DNA of 64,000 bases, from positions 23,969,043 to 24,033,042 of the forward strand of contig NC_079516.1 in the NCBI RefSeq assembly GCF_000801105.2. Direction: 5' to 3'. How positions within the stretch are numbered: the first letter of the stretch is position 1; each line of letters begins with the position of its first letter. Both the position numbers and the translations under genes were made by a program. This stretch comes from Raphanus sativus (taxonomy: Eukaryota; Streptophyta; Magnoliopsida; Brassicales; Brassicaceae). The notes below the pieces were generated by a model. The model made no database searches, was not told the origin of the DNA, and was given only the letters and a program-made list of their open reading frames with translations. This document shows positions 21,161-32,344 of this stretch, piece by piece.

Positions 21161-22961
21161 ATGTCTGGAAATATTTATGAGGTTTGGAGTTGGATGTATG
21201 CACATAAAGATTCAAGCGGAAGAGTAACAGACGAATTTCTCAGCGGAGCAGAGATATTCATGTACCAGGCCGGACAGACGCCTCTGACAAAGGAAACGGG
21301 TAAAATGTTATGTCCTTGTCGTAAATGCAATAATACGAAGTTAGCTGCTAGTGATACCGTTTGGAAACATATAATAAATAGAGGATTTACTCCACATTAC
21401 TATATTTGGTTTAACCACGGAGAAGGTGATAGTAGGAATGAAGCTAGTAGTAGTAATCAGGTTGAAAATGTTCGTAATAGAGTTGAACCATATTTGCCTT
21501 CTGAAAGTGTCATTCAAGAAGATCATATGGTAGATCATGATAGAATGCATGATATGGTTACCGATGCATTTCGTGAAACTACATCAGTAATAGAGGAGGT
21601 CGAAAATGTAGAGGGGCCTAACTTGGATGCAAAAAGATTTTATGAAATGCTAGCAGCAGCTAATGAGCCAATTTATGAAGGTTGTAGAGAAGGTCTTTCT
21701 AAATTATCATTGGTAGCTAGGATGATGAATATCAAAACTGATCATAACTTACCTGAAGTTTGTATGGATGCATGGGTTGAGTTGTTTAAAGAGTATTTGC
21801 CTGAAGAGAATTTGTGTGCTGAATCTTATTATGAGATTCAGAAACTTGTTCATAGTCTTGGTTTACCTTCGGAGATGATTGATGTTTGTATAGACAACTG
21901 TATGATATACTTGGGAAAAGATGCAGAATTGTTAGAGTGTAAATTTTGCAAGAAGCCACGATATAAATCGCAAGGACGTGGACATAATAGGGTGCCGTAC
22001 CAGCGGTTGTGGTACTTACCTATTAAGGATAGGCTGAAGAGATTATATCAATCTGCGAAGACGGCAGCATCGATGAGATGGCATGCAGAACATGATCAGA
22101 AGGAAGGAGAGATCAATCATCCCTCTGATGCAAAAGCGTGGAAGCACTTGAATTCGGTGTACCCTGATTTTGCAAGCAACCCCCGCAACGTTTATCTTGG
22201 GCTCTGCACAGATGGCTTTAGTCCATTTGGAATGTCTGGAAGACAATACTCGCTTTGGCTAGTCTTCTTGACGCCATACAACCTTCCACCAGAGATGTGT
22301 ATGGAAAAATAATTGCTTTTCATGAGTATATTGATACATGTGCCAAAACATCCTAAGAGGTCCCTTGATGTTTTTCTACAACCTTTGATAGAAGAATTGA
22401 AGGAATTGTGGTCAACATGCGTGCAAACATATGATTGTTCGCCGAAAACAAACTTTACAATGCGAGCAGTTCTATTGTGGACTATTAGTGACTTTCCTGC
22501 ATATGGGATGTTGTCGGGTTGGAGGACGCATGGAAAGACTATCTTGTCCATATTGTATGGGAAGCACAGACGCATTTCAGTTGAAGAATGGTAGGAAGAC
22601 GTCTTGGTTTGATTGCCATCAAAGATTTCTTCCCATTAACCATCCATACCGAAGGAACAAGAAATTGTTTCGGTCAAAAAGGATTGTACGGGACACCGCT
22701 CCACCATATTTATCTGGAGAGGAAATCGAGAAGGATATTGATTACTATGGTGGATGCAGCACAGTCATTAAAGGCGGTAATTGGCATACTCCTGCAAATA
22801 TGCCTGATGGTTACGAGACTCAGCATAATTGGCACAAGAAGAGTATATTTTGGGAACTTCCATATTGGAAAGATCTACTTCTGCGCCATAATCTTGACGT
22901 GATGCATATAGAGAAGAACTTCTTTGACAACATCATCAATACATTGTTGAATGTCCCCGGC
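21161..22961 (+). pseudogene. CACTA TNP2-like transposase, frameshifted and truncated
   Basis: From ATG 21161 the frame is open to a stop at 22310-22312 (384 codons including the stop). It holds the N-terminal transposase-associated domain (YEVWSWMYAHKD, CPCRKCNN) and the start of the Tnp domain (EYLPEENLCAESYYEIQKLV, CKFCKKPRYKSQGRG). Beyond the stop, homology continues out of frame: PKHPKRSLDVFLQPL and MRAVLLWTISDFPAYGMLSG, then after another shift at about 22535 DAFQLKNGRKTSWFDCHQRF and HNLDVMHIEKNFFDNIINTL. It ends abruptly at about 22960, where TNP2 proteins normally continue for several hundred residues. It cannot make an active transposase. Confidence 0.85.
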
Positions 22962-24394
22962 AACATCATCTACGCAGCAGTCTCAGGATCAGTATCACCC
23001 ACAGCCTGTTCCACAGCAGCCTCCACAGCCTGTTCCACAGCAGCCTCCACAGCAGCCTCAACAGCATCCTCCACAGCCTGCCCCACAGGCTGGTGCATAC
23101 CAGATTCCAGAGCAGGTTCCTATAGCTCCCGGTCTTCATCCAGATTTGTTGGTGCCACCGAATGCACCATATGCAAGATATTCCGTGGAAGACATTCTCC
23201 AGATGCCGGGACGAGTAGGTTTACCAATCCTCGATCCAGATCTACGACCCGGCACGACTTGGTAATTAATTTTAAATTAATTAAATAAAATTTTAAATTT
23301 ATATATAACAATTAATTATATATATTATTTCAAATTTTGTAGGTTTAAAGCGACCAATAAGGTGGGAAAGAGCGTTGGGAATCTCATCAGATCAAACTTC
23401 TGGCACGCGCATCCGAACTGGACTCTTACACCGGACCATGTTCGCATTACTTGGTTCAAGGTCTTCGCGGTTAGTTTTAAATTTAAATATTTTTTATTTT
23501 AGATTTAAATAACAACAATTTGGTTAATTAATATTTTTTCATGATTTTTTTGTAGCAAAAATGGAATTGGTCTCTTGGGGTCAATGAGACGGTCAAGGCA
23601 GAGTTCTACAAAAAGGCGGGGGCTCGCCTCAAGAACATTGTTGGCGACTGGAAGGAAAAGTGGACTCATTACGGGGATGACTCAAAACAAAGCTACCTCA
23701 GCGAGGACGTTTGGACTATCTTGAAGGCTTATTGGAATTTGCCTGAGTCAGTCCAAATGTCTCTCACTTGCTCTGCGGCCCGGATGACCCGAGATGCTGA
23801 GGGTAATCTGCCAATACCTCATACTTCTGGACAGATTCCACACGCCCAAAGGGCGCTGGATATTGTAAGTTTTTGTTATTTCTTATTTTTTATGACATGT
23901 ATATTAATTAAGTATTTATTAAATGCTAGTTTAATTCATTTTTTTTAGTATAGGCTGCCGCAGAAGGAGCACCACCGACTCTGGCCCGACTTTACAAGTT
24001 GACCCACCAGCATGCCGATGGCACTTTCTCTCATCCTCGAGCAGAGCAGCTCTGCAACGATGTAGAGGCTCGGATTCAAGAGGTCCAGACTCAGCTGACG
24101 CAAGAAAATCCGGATGGTGCACCGGTCGAGCTTTCTCCCATCGAACAAGATAAAAATTTTGAGCAGGTAAAATATTCGATATTCGATATTTTTAATTTAT
24201 GTTTACATATTTTTTACATATGTACTAATTAATATGTATTTATAAATTGAAGGTCGCTCCGAAGAAAAGGGGACGTATACCAGGAATCGGGAGTGTGAAG
24301 GATGTCCCGAGGGCGAGAGTTGATTCCTCGTTCCGGAGGGACTTGGAAACTGCGAACCGAACCATAGCCGACCACAACGACAAATTTAAGGTTA
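22962..24394 (+). pseudogene. CACTA second gene (Transposase_24/Ptta-like), 5' and 3' truncated
   Basis: A Pro/Gln repeat region (22970-23095) leads into HPDLLVPPNAPYARYSVEDI and an exon ending TTW at about 23262. After AT-rich introns with GT..AG borders come exons at about 23341-23469 (KVGKSVGNLIRSNFWHAHPN), 23556-23864 (WNWSLGVNETVKAEFYKKAG), about 23953-24165 and about 24253-24394. This matches the conserved Trp-rich domain of the plant Transposase_24 family. No separate promoter or start is visible: it is joined directly to the broken TNP2 gene, presumably by internal deletion. The 3' end is lost at the junction with DEFL unit C. Confidence 0.7.
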
Positions 24395-25223
24395 TGGCAA
24401 AAAATTAATTGGTTAACAGAAGAGTGCAACAACCTTGTTTAATTAGATTTTTCATATGTTTTCTTTTAATAGTATAGATGACCGAAACACTTCTTTTCCT
24501 TCTCTTCAATTTGGTCAAATTTAAATTTGTTTCTTATCATAATCACTAAAGACTCATTTCGAAGTATCACAGTTGTTATTTGTGTTTTTGAATATCTCAA
24601 AAGGCATTAATTACCATGCACAATTTTTTTAAAGGCAATTACCATGGACACTTGATCAAAAATAGATATTTTTTTTTTATATTTATGAGCATGTAACATA
24701 TAAAAACAACTATATTGTAAGTAAAGACCCCCAATGCAAAGCTTTTGAACTTTGTACTTCACTACTATACCTATTTTATTCAACAAAAGTTATAAAAAAT
24801 AATAGTTTTATGTAAATATGATTTATGATCATTGTTCAAAATTGATCCATATGTATTTTAAAAAATAAATATAAATGGCCTTGAATACAACATCATAAAT
24901 GTGGTTGAGATACCCAATTAAAAAAAAAATGTCGTAGAAATATAATAAAAATAGATTTTTTTGAGACAAGCCCGCTTGTATACACCGAGGCTCATCTAAT
25001 AGGCATATTTTTCACATTTAGCGCTTAAAATTTAGAAGTTGATAATTATAATTAACTTTTACAGCTTATTTTGTCATTTATTACATATGCAAATGAACAT
25101 ATTTATTGTTATCGTAATTTGAAAATAAAAATTTTGACAACTTATTTAATTATTACTATAAATAACATCATAATTTATTATAAATATATCTGAATTCTGT
25201 TGTCAATAAACTAAACATTAAGA

Positions 25224-26087
25224 TTATTTTGGACATGGGGTATAGCAGGCGCATTTGTTTCCCGGGACACAACCAGTGGTTACTTCCTTTATTCCTGACC
25301 CTTGTATCCTCTTGTTGCACGCAGATTGGCAAGCTGCCTTGTTCTTACAACTTCCAGGCTGTTGGTTATCTAGATATATGGGACATAAATCTTTTTTATT
25401 TTTATTCCCTTGCCCCATCGCTCCGGCCACTGTTATGTATAAAACATAAATCTCAATGTATGTAATGAAAAATGTTTTCGGCAAATTTCAAATACTGAAA
25501 AATATATTAGATAATTCAATTTAGTTTTTAAAATCATTGATTATTTGAGGTATACAAAACATGTAACTAATCTGATATAAAAAAATCTATAAGTATCATG
25601 TAAATTTTCTTGTAAAATAATACATCAACTCTATTTCTTAAAGAAAGACTATAGCTTTACATATTTATTAACTAAGGAAACATGAATTTGAAGTAATGAA
25701 CGAAAGGTGTTTGTTAAATATATTTGGATTAAAAAGGAATTCTTCATTATATATTAAAACCATATATCTAGCCAAAATAGGCGAAGAAATAACACAAAAT
25801 ACTTTTTGGATATCAGTTTCCTAGATTTATCACAAAACTACTGTATATAATTTCAATGGTTTAGATATTATGCAATTTCATAGTGTAAATTAACTATAAC
25901 AAAATGTCTGTAACAATTTAGCTTATTAAAAAATAAAGTAATACGTTGCAGAAAAAAATAAAGACATTCTAAATTCTTTCTTTTAAGAACAAATGTGATA
26001 TATATTACAAAAGTATAGACACGAACCTAGTACAAGAATGACGAGGAGAGTTAAAACATTGAATGAAAATATAAGTGATTTTTTCAT
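25224..26087 (-). CDS. Defensin-like (DEFL) secreted cysteine-rich peptide, copy C
   Basis: Two exons: exon 1 26087-26027 (61 bp) and exon 2 25429-25224 (206 bp), joined in phase 1 across a 597-bp GT..AG intron; 267 nt, 88 aa. Exon 1 encodes a signal peptide (MKKSLIFSFNV, then a Leu/Val/Ile core) and exon 2 the mature peptide, the usual layout of plant DEFL/LCR genes. Eight cysteines follow C-x11-C-x5-C-x3-C-x15-C-x5-C-x-C-x3-C, containing the C-x3-C and C-x-C pairs of the CS-alpha-beta fold. Differences from D and E are Leu for Ile before the first cysteine and Asn for Tyr in CVPGNKC. A TATA-like box lies upstream. Such peptides act outside the cell in defence or cell signalling; which applies here cannot be told. 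Confidence 0.85.
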
Positions 26088-26168
26088 CTATGGTAATATG
26101 AATGAATTGATTATGTTTTTTTTATTAGAAAATTTTGCTGTGTGTAAAGAACAAGAAAGAAGCAAGAA

Positions 26169-26184
26169 AATATATGTATATATA
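26169..26184 (-). promoter_or_regulatory. TATA-like box of DEFL copy C
   Basis: On the minus strand TTATATATACATATAT lies about 85-95 bp upstream of the exon 1 start codon, a plausible TATA distance for a short leader. The same box lies upstream of copies D (30486-30501) and E (34601-34616). Confidence 0.45.
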
Positions 26185-26232
26185 AGAAGTCAAATGTATC
26201 CTATGTTACAAAATATATAATTTAAGCTACTT

Positions 26233-26260
26233 ACCTCCTTCAATTTAGATGAAAGGAGGT
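26233..26260. repeat. Short inverted repeat upstream of the DEFL genes
   Basis: ACCTCCTT (26233-26240) and AAGGAGGT (26253-26260) form a perfect 8-bp inverted repeat with a 12-base spacer. It is about 150 bp upstream of the DEFL C start codon and is conserved in units D and E. It may be a protein-binding site or chance. Confidence 0.4.
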
Positions 26261-26357
26261 GGTTTTGCATAATTCCAGTTTCTGTTTTACTTATTTGGTA
26301 TACTAATGCATTAGATTCGTTCATATTTTACCAAAAATAGATATCTAATTGAAATAA

Positions 26358-26440
26358 GAAATAAGAAATAAGAAATTTCAGAAATAAAAATAAGAACTAA
26401 AAATAAGAAAATAAGAAATAAAAATAAAAATATAGATTAA
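26358..26440. repeat. Variable AAGAAAT/AAATAAG microsatellite
   Basis: Runs of AAATAAG-type repeats whose copy number differs among units C and D (about 30669-30740). The tract is nearly absent in E at about 34750-34790. Confidence 0.5.
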
Positions 26441-26990
26441 TGTCTATATTTTTGGGTAAAAATAAGAAATAAAAATTTGATTTATATGAGAAAATTTTGT
26501 TGATAAAGAAAAAATTGAAATTCTTTTATATATTAAAATAGAGATCCTTTAAGTGAATTCTTTTAATGGATCGATCATAGATGAAATTTCAGAGAATTTG
26601 AGTAAATTTTAAAGGATATATTATTTATTTTTTTATTTAGTTTAAGCAAATATAAAAGTAACGACTATTACATGTATAACTTTTATACCATTTATCTATT
26701 TCAATTTTCTAATTTAGTGTCACACTGATTGGTGCACAAGAACATAATATAATTAATTTTAAAATTTGAAAATTATGTTTTAGAAAGAATATTAATATTT
26801 TTTTCTAAACTTCGGATTCATGGATTACTCTCCAATTAGTTGATTATTAATCTGTTCGACACTATGCCCGAACCAGCCGCGCCTGTTACCCTTACTTAGT
26901 ATCAGAACATGCTACACATAAAAGTGTAGACATAGTCGTCTATTTACATACATTTAAAACAATATGCTTCATAGTCATAGTGTTTAAAGC

Positions 26991-27060
26991 GTTAACGACT
27001 ATGTTGTGTTATTAATGGCTAACCAACTATGTATCCCTACATAGTTGGTTACTCGTTAAC
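26991..27060. repeat. Conserved hairpin in DEFL units
   Basis: Perfect 13-bp arms AACCAACTATGTA (27021-27033) and TACATAGTTGGTT (27038-27050) enclose the loop TCCC. They are nested within outer arms GTTAACGA (26991-26998) and TCGTTAAC (27053-27060). The same structure is present in D (inner arms 31331-31360) and E (about 35377-35406). It could be the core of a fold-back MITE or yield small RNA; no target is known. Confidence 0.6.
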
Positions 27061-27652
27061 AGTACAATGACTAATTTTCGTGTTAGCGGGATACGTCAAA
27101 TGGTAACGGCCATTGATAATGTTGGCGGTGATTTAACTATCTCTGTAAAATGAAGGGTTAAATCAGTACACTTTATAAGAAAGCATTGATCTAGTGGATC
27201 GATAAAATATAAGTTTGTGGTTAATAAAAAAATTATCTAATATACTTCTTAGCATGTAAGTATGAACTTAACGACCAATCCTAAAGCTAACATATATTTT
27301 TAGTGGATATATTGATAGATTACAGTAAATGAAATATATGTGTAATGTTCTAAACATAAATTAACTGAAATATCCTCTATATATTATTCCTGGAGCATTG
27401 GAATTTTTTTGTAGACACATGTCATCGCCATAATGATTTGTAGAATCGTTTGAAAAATAGGTTGGTCCATCTTAATGTATATTAAGTTTTTTATTAAACT
27501 AGCTATTAAATTGATTATCAGTGTATAAAAGAATATTCTCAATTAGTTTTCTTTAATAAAAGCTACATAATTATATGGTTAACATATATATGGCAATTAA
27601 TGATTATGAATAATAAATATTTGATAGCAGTTTTTGTATCATCTCTTATTAA

Positions 27653-28119
27653 ATTGCCTTTGAAAGAGGCAAGGAACGTGAATTCTCGTTTCTAGCATTA
27701 TCATCTAGTGTGTCTGGGTGGATCGTCCTTGCTGAAAAGTCACTTATGAAGCAAGATCACGGAATCATTCATATTATTGCACCTTTAGCCGTCTGCAACG
27801 TATGTACTCACCTTCATGTTTGTAAAGATCACACACATGGACAGAGATAATCATGATATTAACTTATAGAAATGATCTATCTTTTGTTTGGTTTTCAGCC
27901 CCGAATAGATGAAAAGCAACCAGGGTGGCTACACTTGAGAATCCGACCATCGACGTTACCTTTCTTGGATCCAATAAAGCGAGGAGTCTATAAGAAGCTC
28001 AAGTCCAATGGTCTAGTAGATGGAAAATGGACAGTAGCATTCAGGAGCGATGAGTTTTGTCACTCTGCTTACTCAATGGTTGCACATGAGATGGATCTAC
28101 AATGTAGCGAGGTGGAAAG
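27653..28119 (+). pseudogene. GFS9: GFS9/TT9 exons 20-21 fragment (after unit C)
   Basis: Starts inside exon 20 (ATTGCCTTTGAAAGAGGCAA), includes intron 20 with its AG acceptor, and runs into exon 21 up to CAATGTAGCGAGGTGGAAAG. There a truncated Copia LTR begins. It encodes the [10 protein letters not shown] block without start or end. It sits downstream of nothing that could drive GFS9 function. Confidence 0.9.
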
Positions 28120-28230
28120 TGAAGATTAGAGAATTAGATGATTGTATTAGGCAAAGAGAGATTACAATATATAGATTACATATGAGACTAGGTATTAACT
28201 ATTTACTAATCTACCCTCTTATATACATAT
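28120..28230 (-). mobile_element. Truncated RE1-like Copia LTR (after unit C)
   Basis: 111 bp matching the LTR of the complete Copia at 36472-42181, starting at the same GFS9 base. It stops at CTTATATACATAT, before the LTR's last nine bases, and is fused to the middle of the RNase H-like fragment known from 43.9 kb. The rest of the Copia is absent. Confidence 0.85.
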
Positions 28231-28353
28231 AAACGTTACATTATACTGCCTTAAATTCTTCATACATTCCATTGACCAAATAAGCGCCTCAATCTCTGAG
28301 TGTAAAGGAGTATTGACATGTTGTATCTTTGCTTCAGGAGGAAGACACATGTT
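28231..28353 (-). pseudogene. RNase H-like (LINE-type) N-terminal fragment
   Basis: Encodes the start of an RNase H-like (RVT_3 type) fragment: MCLPPEAKIQHVNTPLH and then the WSMECM region. It is complete for longer at 43640-43999. A second copy follows the LTR remnant at 32345-32467. Both stop where the fused LTR remnant begins. Confidence 0.65.
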
Positions 28354-29539
28354 GAGGATATTACATGTACATTCTCCATTACTAAAGTGAAGCTATAATT
28401 TATCAGGTCAACATGAGACATTAAATGAGATTTTTGTTTTTGACAGACACAATGGAAAGGATGGAACCAAGAAACAATATATTTTTTTTGTTTATTGGGA
28501 TAAATCAGTAACATTTTGGACATGAGATTCATGAGACACAGTTAGAAAAGATGATATGTTAGTATAATGTATTTATATGAATTAGTATAATGGAGTTATG
28601 TATAAAAATTTGGTATACCAAAAAAAATATCGTTTAGATGGTAAAAGTAATGTATGAATAGTTAGAGGGAATAAACTATCATTAGTATAGCTAGAGAAAT
28701 ATCAGGAAGTATTATGTAGGACCAAAAAAATTAATTGGTTTACAGAAAGTACAACAACCTTGTTTAATTAGATTTTTCATATGTTTTTTTTAATAGTATA
28801 GATGACCGAAACACTTCTTTTCCTTCTCTTCAATTTGGTCAACTTTAAATTTGTTTCTTATCATAATCACTAAAGACTCATTTCGAAGTATCACAGTTGT
28901 TATTTGTGTTTTTGAATATCTCAAAAGGCATTAATTACCATGCACAATTTTTTTAAAGGCAATTACCATGGACACTTGATAAAAAATAGATATTTTTTTA
29001 TATTTATGAGCATGTAACATATAAAAACAACTATATTGTAAGTAAAGACCCCCAATGCAAAGCTTTTGAACTTTTTACTTCACTACTATACCTATTTTAT
29101 TCAACAAAAGTTATAAAAAATAATAGTTTTATGTAAATATGATTTATGATCATTGTTCAAAATTGATCCATATGTATTTTAAAAAATAAATATAAATGGC
29201 CTTGAATACAACATCATAAATGTGGTTGATACCCAATTAAAAAAATGTCGTTGAAATATAATAAAAATAGATTTTTGTGAGACAAGCCCGCTTGTATACA
29301 CGGAGGCTCATCTAATAGGCATATTTTTTCACATTTAGCGCTTAAAATTTAGAAGTTGATAATTATAATTAACTTTTACAGCTTATTTTGTCATTTATTA
29401 CATATGCAAATGAACATATTTATTGTTATCGTAATTTGAAATAAAAATTTTGACAACTTATTTAATTATTACTATAAATAACATCATAATTTATTATAAA
29501 TATATCTGAATTCTGTTGTCAATAAACTAAACATTAAGA

Positions 29540-30404
29540 TTATTTTGGACATGGGGTATAGCAGGCGCATTTGTATCCCGGGACACAACCAGTGGTTACT
29601 TCCTTTATTCCTGATCCTTGTATCCTCTTGTTGCACGCAGATTGGCAAGCTGCCTTGTTCTTACAACTTCCAGGCTGTTGGTTATCTAGATATATGGGAC
29701 ATATATCTTTTTTATTTTTATTCCCTTGCCCCATCGCTCCGGCCACTGTTATGTATAAAACATAAATCTCAATGAATGTAATGAAAAATGTTTTCGGCAA
29801 ATTTCAAATACTGAAAAATATATTAGATAATGCAATTTAGTTTTTAAATCATTGATTATTTGAGGTATACAAAACATGTAACTAATCTGATCTAAAAATA
29901 TCTATAAGTATCATGTAAATTTTCTTGTAAAATGATACATCAACTCTATTTCTTAAAAAAAGACTATAGCTTTACATATTTATTTACTAAGGAAACATGA
30001 ATTTGAAGTAATGAAGGAAAGGTGTTTGTTAAATATATTTGGATTAAAAAGGAATTCTTCGTTATATATTAAAACCATATATCTAGCCAAAATAGGCGAA
30101 GAAATAACACAAAATACTTTTTGGATATCAGTTTCCTAGATTTATCACAAAACTACTGTATATAATTTTAATGGTTTAGATATTATGCAATTTCATAGTG
30201 TAAATTAACTATAACAAAATGTCTGTAACAATTTAGCTTATTAAAAAATAAAGTAATACGTTGCAGAAAAAAAAATAAAGACATTCTAAATTCTTTCTTT
30301 TAAGAACAAATGTGATATATATTACAAAAGTATAGACACGAACCTAGTACAAGAATGACGAGGAGAGTTAAAACATTGAATGAAAATATAAGTGATTTTT
30401 TCAT
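29540..30404 (-). CDS. Defensin-like (DEFL) secreted cysteine-rich peptide, copy D
   Basis: Exon 1 30404-30344 (61 bp) and exon 2 29745-29540 (206 bp); 88 aa. The signal peptide exon is the same as in copies C and E. The mature peptide has all eight cysteines, with CVPGYKC and KDICPIY. The predicted protein appears identical to copy E apart from silent changes. The intron begins GTTCGT and ends CATAACAG. An unspliced open frame through the acceptor (start at 29800) also exists but lacks a proper signal peptide, so the spliced model is preferred. No disabling change was seen, and the TATA-like box at 30486-30501 is kept. Confidence 0.85.
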
Positions 30405-31763
30405 CCTTGGTAATATGAATGAATTGATTATGTTTTTTTATCAGAAAATTTTGTTGTGTGTAAAGAACAAGAAAGAAACAAGAAATTATATGTATATATA
30501 AGAAGTCAAATGTATCCTATGTTACAAAATATCTAATTTAAGCTACTTACCTCCTTCAATTTAGATGAAAGGAGGTGGTTTTGCATAATTCCAGTTTCTG
30601 TTTTACTTATTTGGTATACTAATGCATTAGATTCGTTCATATTTTACCAAAAATAGATATCTAATTGAAATAAGAAATAAGAAATTTCAGAAATAAAAAT
30701 AAGAACTAAAAATAAGAAAATAAGAAATAAAAATAAAAATATAGATTAATGTCTATATTTTTGGGTAAAAGGTAAGAAATAAAAATTTGATTTATATGAG
30801 AAAATTTTGTTGATAAAGAAAAAATTGAAATTCTTTTATATATTAAAATAGAGATCCTTTAAGTTAATTCTTTTAATGGATCGATCATAGATGAAATTTC
30901 AGAGAATTTGAGTAAATTTTAAAGGATATAGTATTTATTTTTTTATTTAGTTTAAGCAAATATAAAAGTAACGACTATTACATGTATAAATTTTATACCA
31001 TTTATCTATTTCAATTTTCTAATTTAGTGTCACACTGATTGGTGTACAAGAACATAATATAATTAATTTTAAAATTTGAAAATTATGTTTTAGAAAGAAT
31101 ATTAATATTTTTTTCTAAACTTCGGATTCATGGATTACTCTCCAATTAGTTGATTATTAATCTGTTCGACACTATGCCCGAACCAGCCGCACCTGTTACC
31201 CTTACTTAGTATCAGAACATGCTACACATAAAAGTGTAGACATAGTCGTCTATTTACATACATTTAAAACAATATGCTTCATAGTCATAGTGTTTAAAGC
31301 GTTAACGACTATGTTGTGTTATTAATGGCTAACCAACTATGTATCCCTACATAGTTGGTTACTCGTTAACAGTACAATGACTAATTTTCGTGTTAGCGGG
31401 ATACGTCAAATGGTAACGGCCATTGATAGATTACAGTAAATGAAATATATGTGTAATGTTCTAAACATAAATTAACTGAAATATCCTCTATATATTATTC
31501 CTGGAGCATTGGAATTTTTTTTGTAGACACATGTCATCGCCATAATGATTTGTAGAATCGTTAGAAAAATAGGTTGGTCCATCTTAATGTATATTAAGTT
31601 TTTTTATTAAACTAGCTATTAAATTGATTATCAGTGTATAAAAGAATATTCTCAATTAGTTTTCTTTAATAAAAGCTACATAATTATATGGTTAACATAT
31701 ATATGGCAATTAATGATTATGAATAATAAATATTTGATAGCAATTTTTGTATCATCTCTTATT

Positions 31764-32233
31764 GGATTGCCTTTGAAAGAGGCAAGGAACGTGAATTCTC
31801 GTTTCTAGCATTATCATCTAGTGTGTCTGGATGGATCGTCCTTGCTGAAAAGTCACTTATGAAGCAAGATCACGGAATCATTCATATTATTGCACCTTTA
31901 GCCGGCTGCAACGTATGTACTCACCTTCATTGTTTGTAAAGATCACACACATGGACAGAGATAATCATGATATTAACTTATAGAAATGATCTATCTTTTG
32001 TTTGGTTTTCAGCCCCGAATAGATGAAAAGCAACCAGGGTGGCTACACTTGAGAATCCGACCATCGACGTTACCTTTCTTGGATCCAATAAAGCGAGGAG
32101 TCTATAAGAAGCTCAAGTCCAATGGTCTAGTAGATGGAAAATGGACAGTAGCATTCAGGAGCGATGAGTTTTGTCACTCTGCTTACTCAATGGTTGCACA
32201 TGAGATGGATCTACAATGTAGCGAGGTGGAAAG
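31764..32233 (+). pseudogene. GFS9: GFS9/TT9 exons 20-21 fragment (after unit D)
   Basis: Nearly identical to the fragment after unit C: partial exon 20, intron 20 and partial exon 21, ending at the same base where a Copia LTR remnant begins. It keeps GGATTGCC at its left edge, matching the real gene, where the copy after C has changed to AAATTGCC. Confidence 0.9.
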
Positions 32234-32344
32234 TGAAGATTAGAGAATTAGATGATTGTATTAGGCAAAGAGAGATTACAATATATAGATTACATATGAG
32301 ACTAGGTATTAACTATTTACTAATCTACCCTCTTATATACATAT
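32234..32344 (-). mobile_element. Truncated RE1-like Copia LTR (after unit D)
   Basis: Same 111-bp LTR remnant and same fusion to the RNase H-like fragment as at 28120-28230. The deletion that produced this junction therefore happened once and was then amplified. Confidence 0.85.

Larger units (their letters stand above)
20731..24394 (+). mobile_element. CACTA (En/Spm) DNA transposon, right end missing
   Basis: The left terminus starts CACTACAAGAGAACGTGGCG at 20731. The next 270 bp hold many subterminal motifs of the type GTCGTAAATT / TTTACGAC in both orientations, as expected for transposase-binding arrays. A TNP2-type transposase gene and a second CACTA gene (Transposase_24-like) follow in the same direction. 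No right CACTA terminus is present: at about 24395 the sequence switches straight to DEFL unit C. The insertion site is in the intron of DEFL copy B. Internal frameshifts make the element non-autonomous. Confidence 0.85.

Noticed and set aside
25229..25465. Plus-strand frames overlapping the DEFL exon 2 copies
   Set aside because: They are antisense shadows of the cysteine-rich exon, kept open only because the copies are similar.
29540..29800. Unspliced 86-aa frame starting in the intron of DEFL genes (also 25224-25484, 33657-33917)
   Set aside because: It starts within the intron and lacks a convincing signal peptide, while a signal-peptide exon with matching phase and splice sites lies 0.6 kb upstream.
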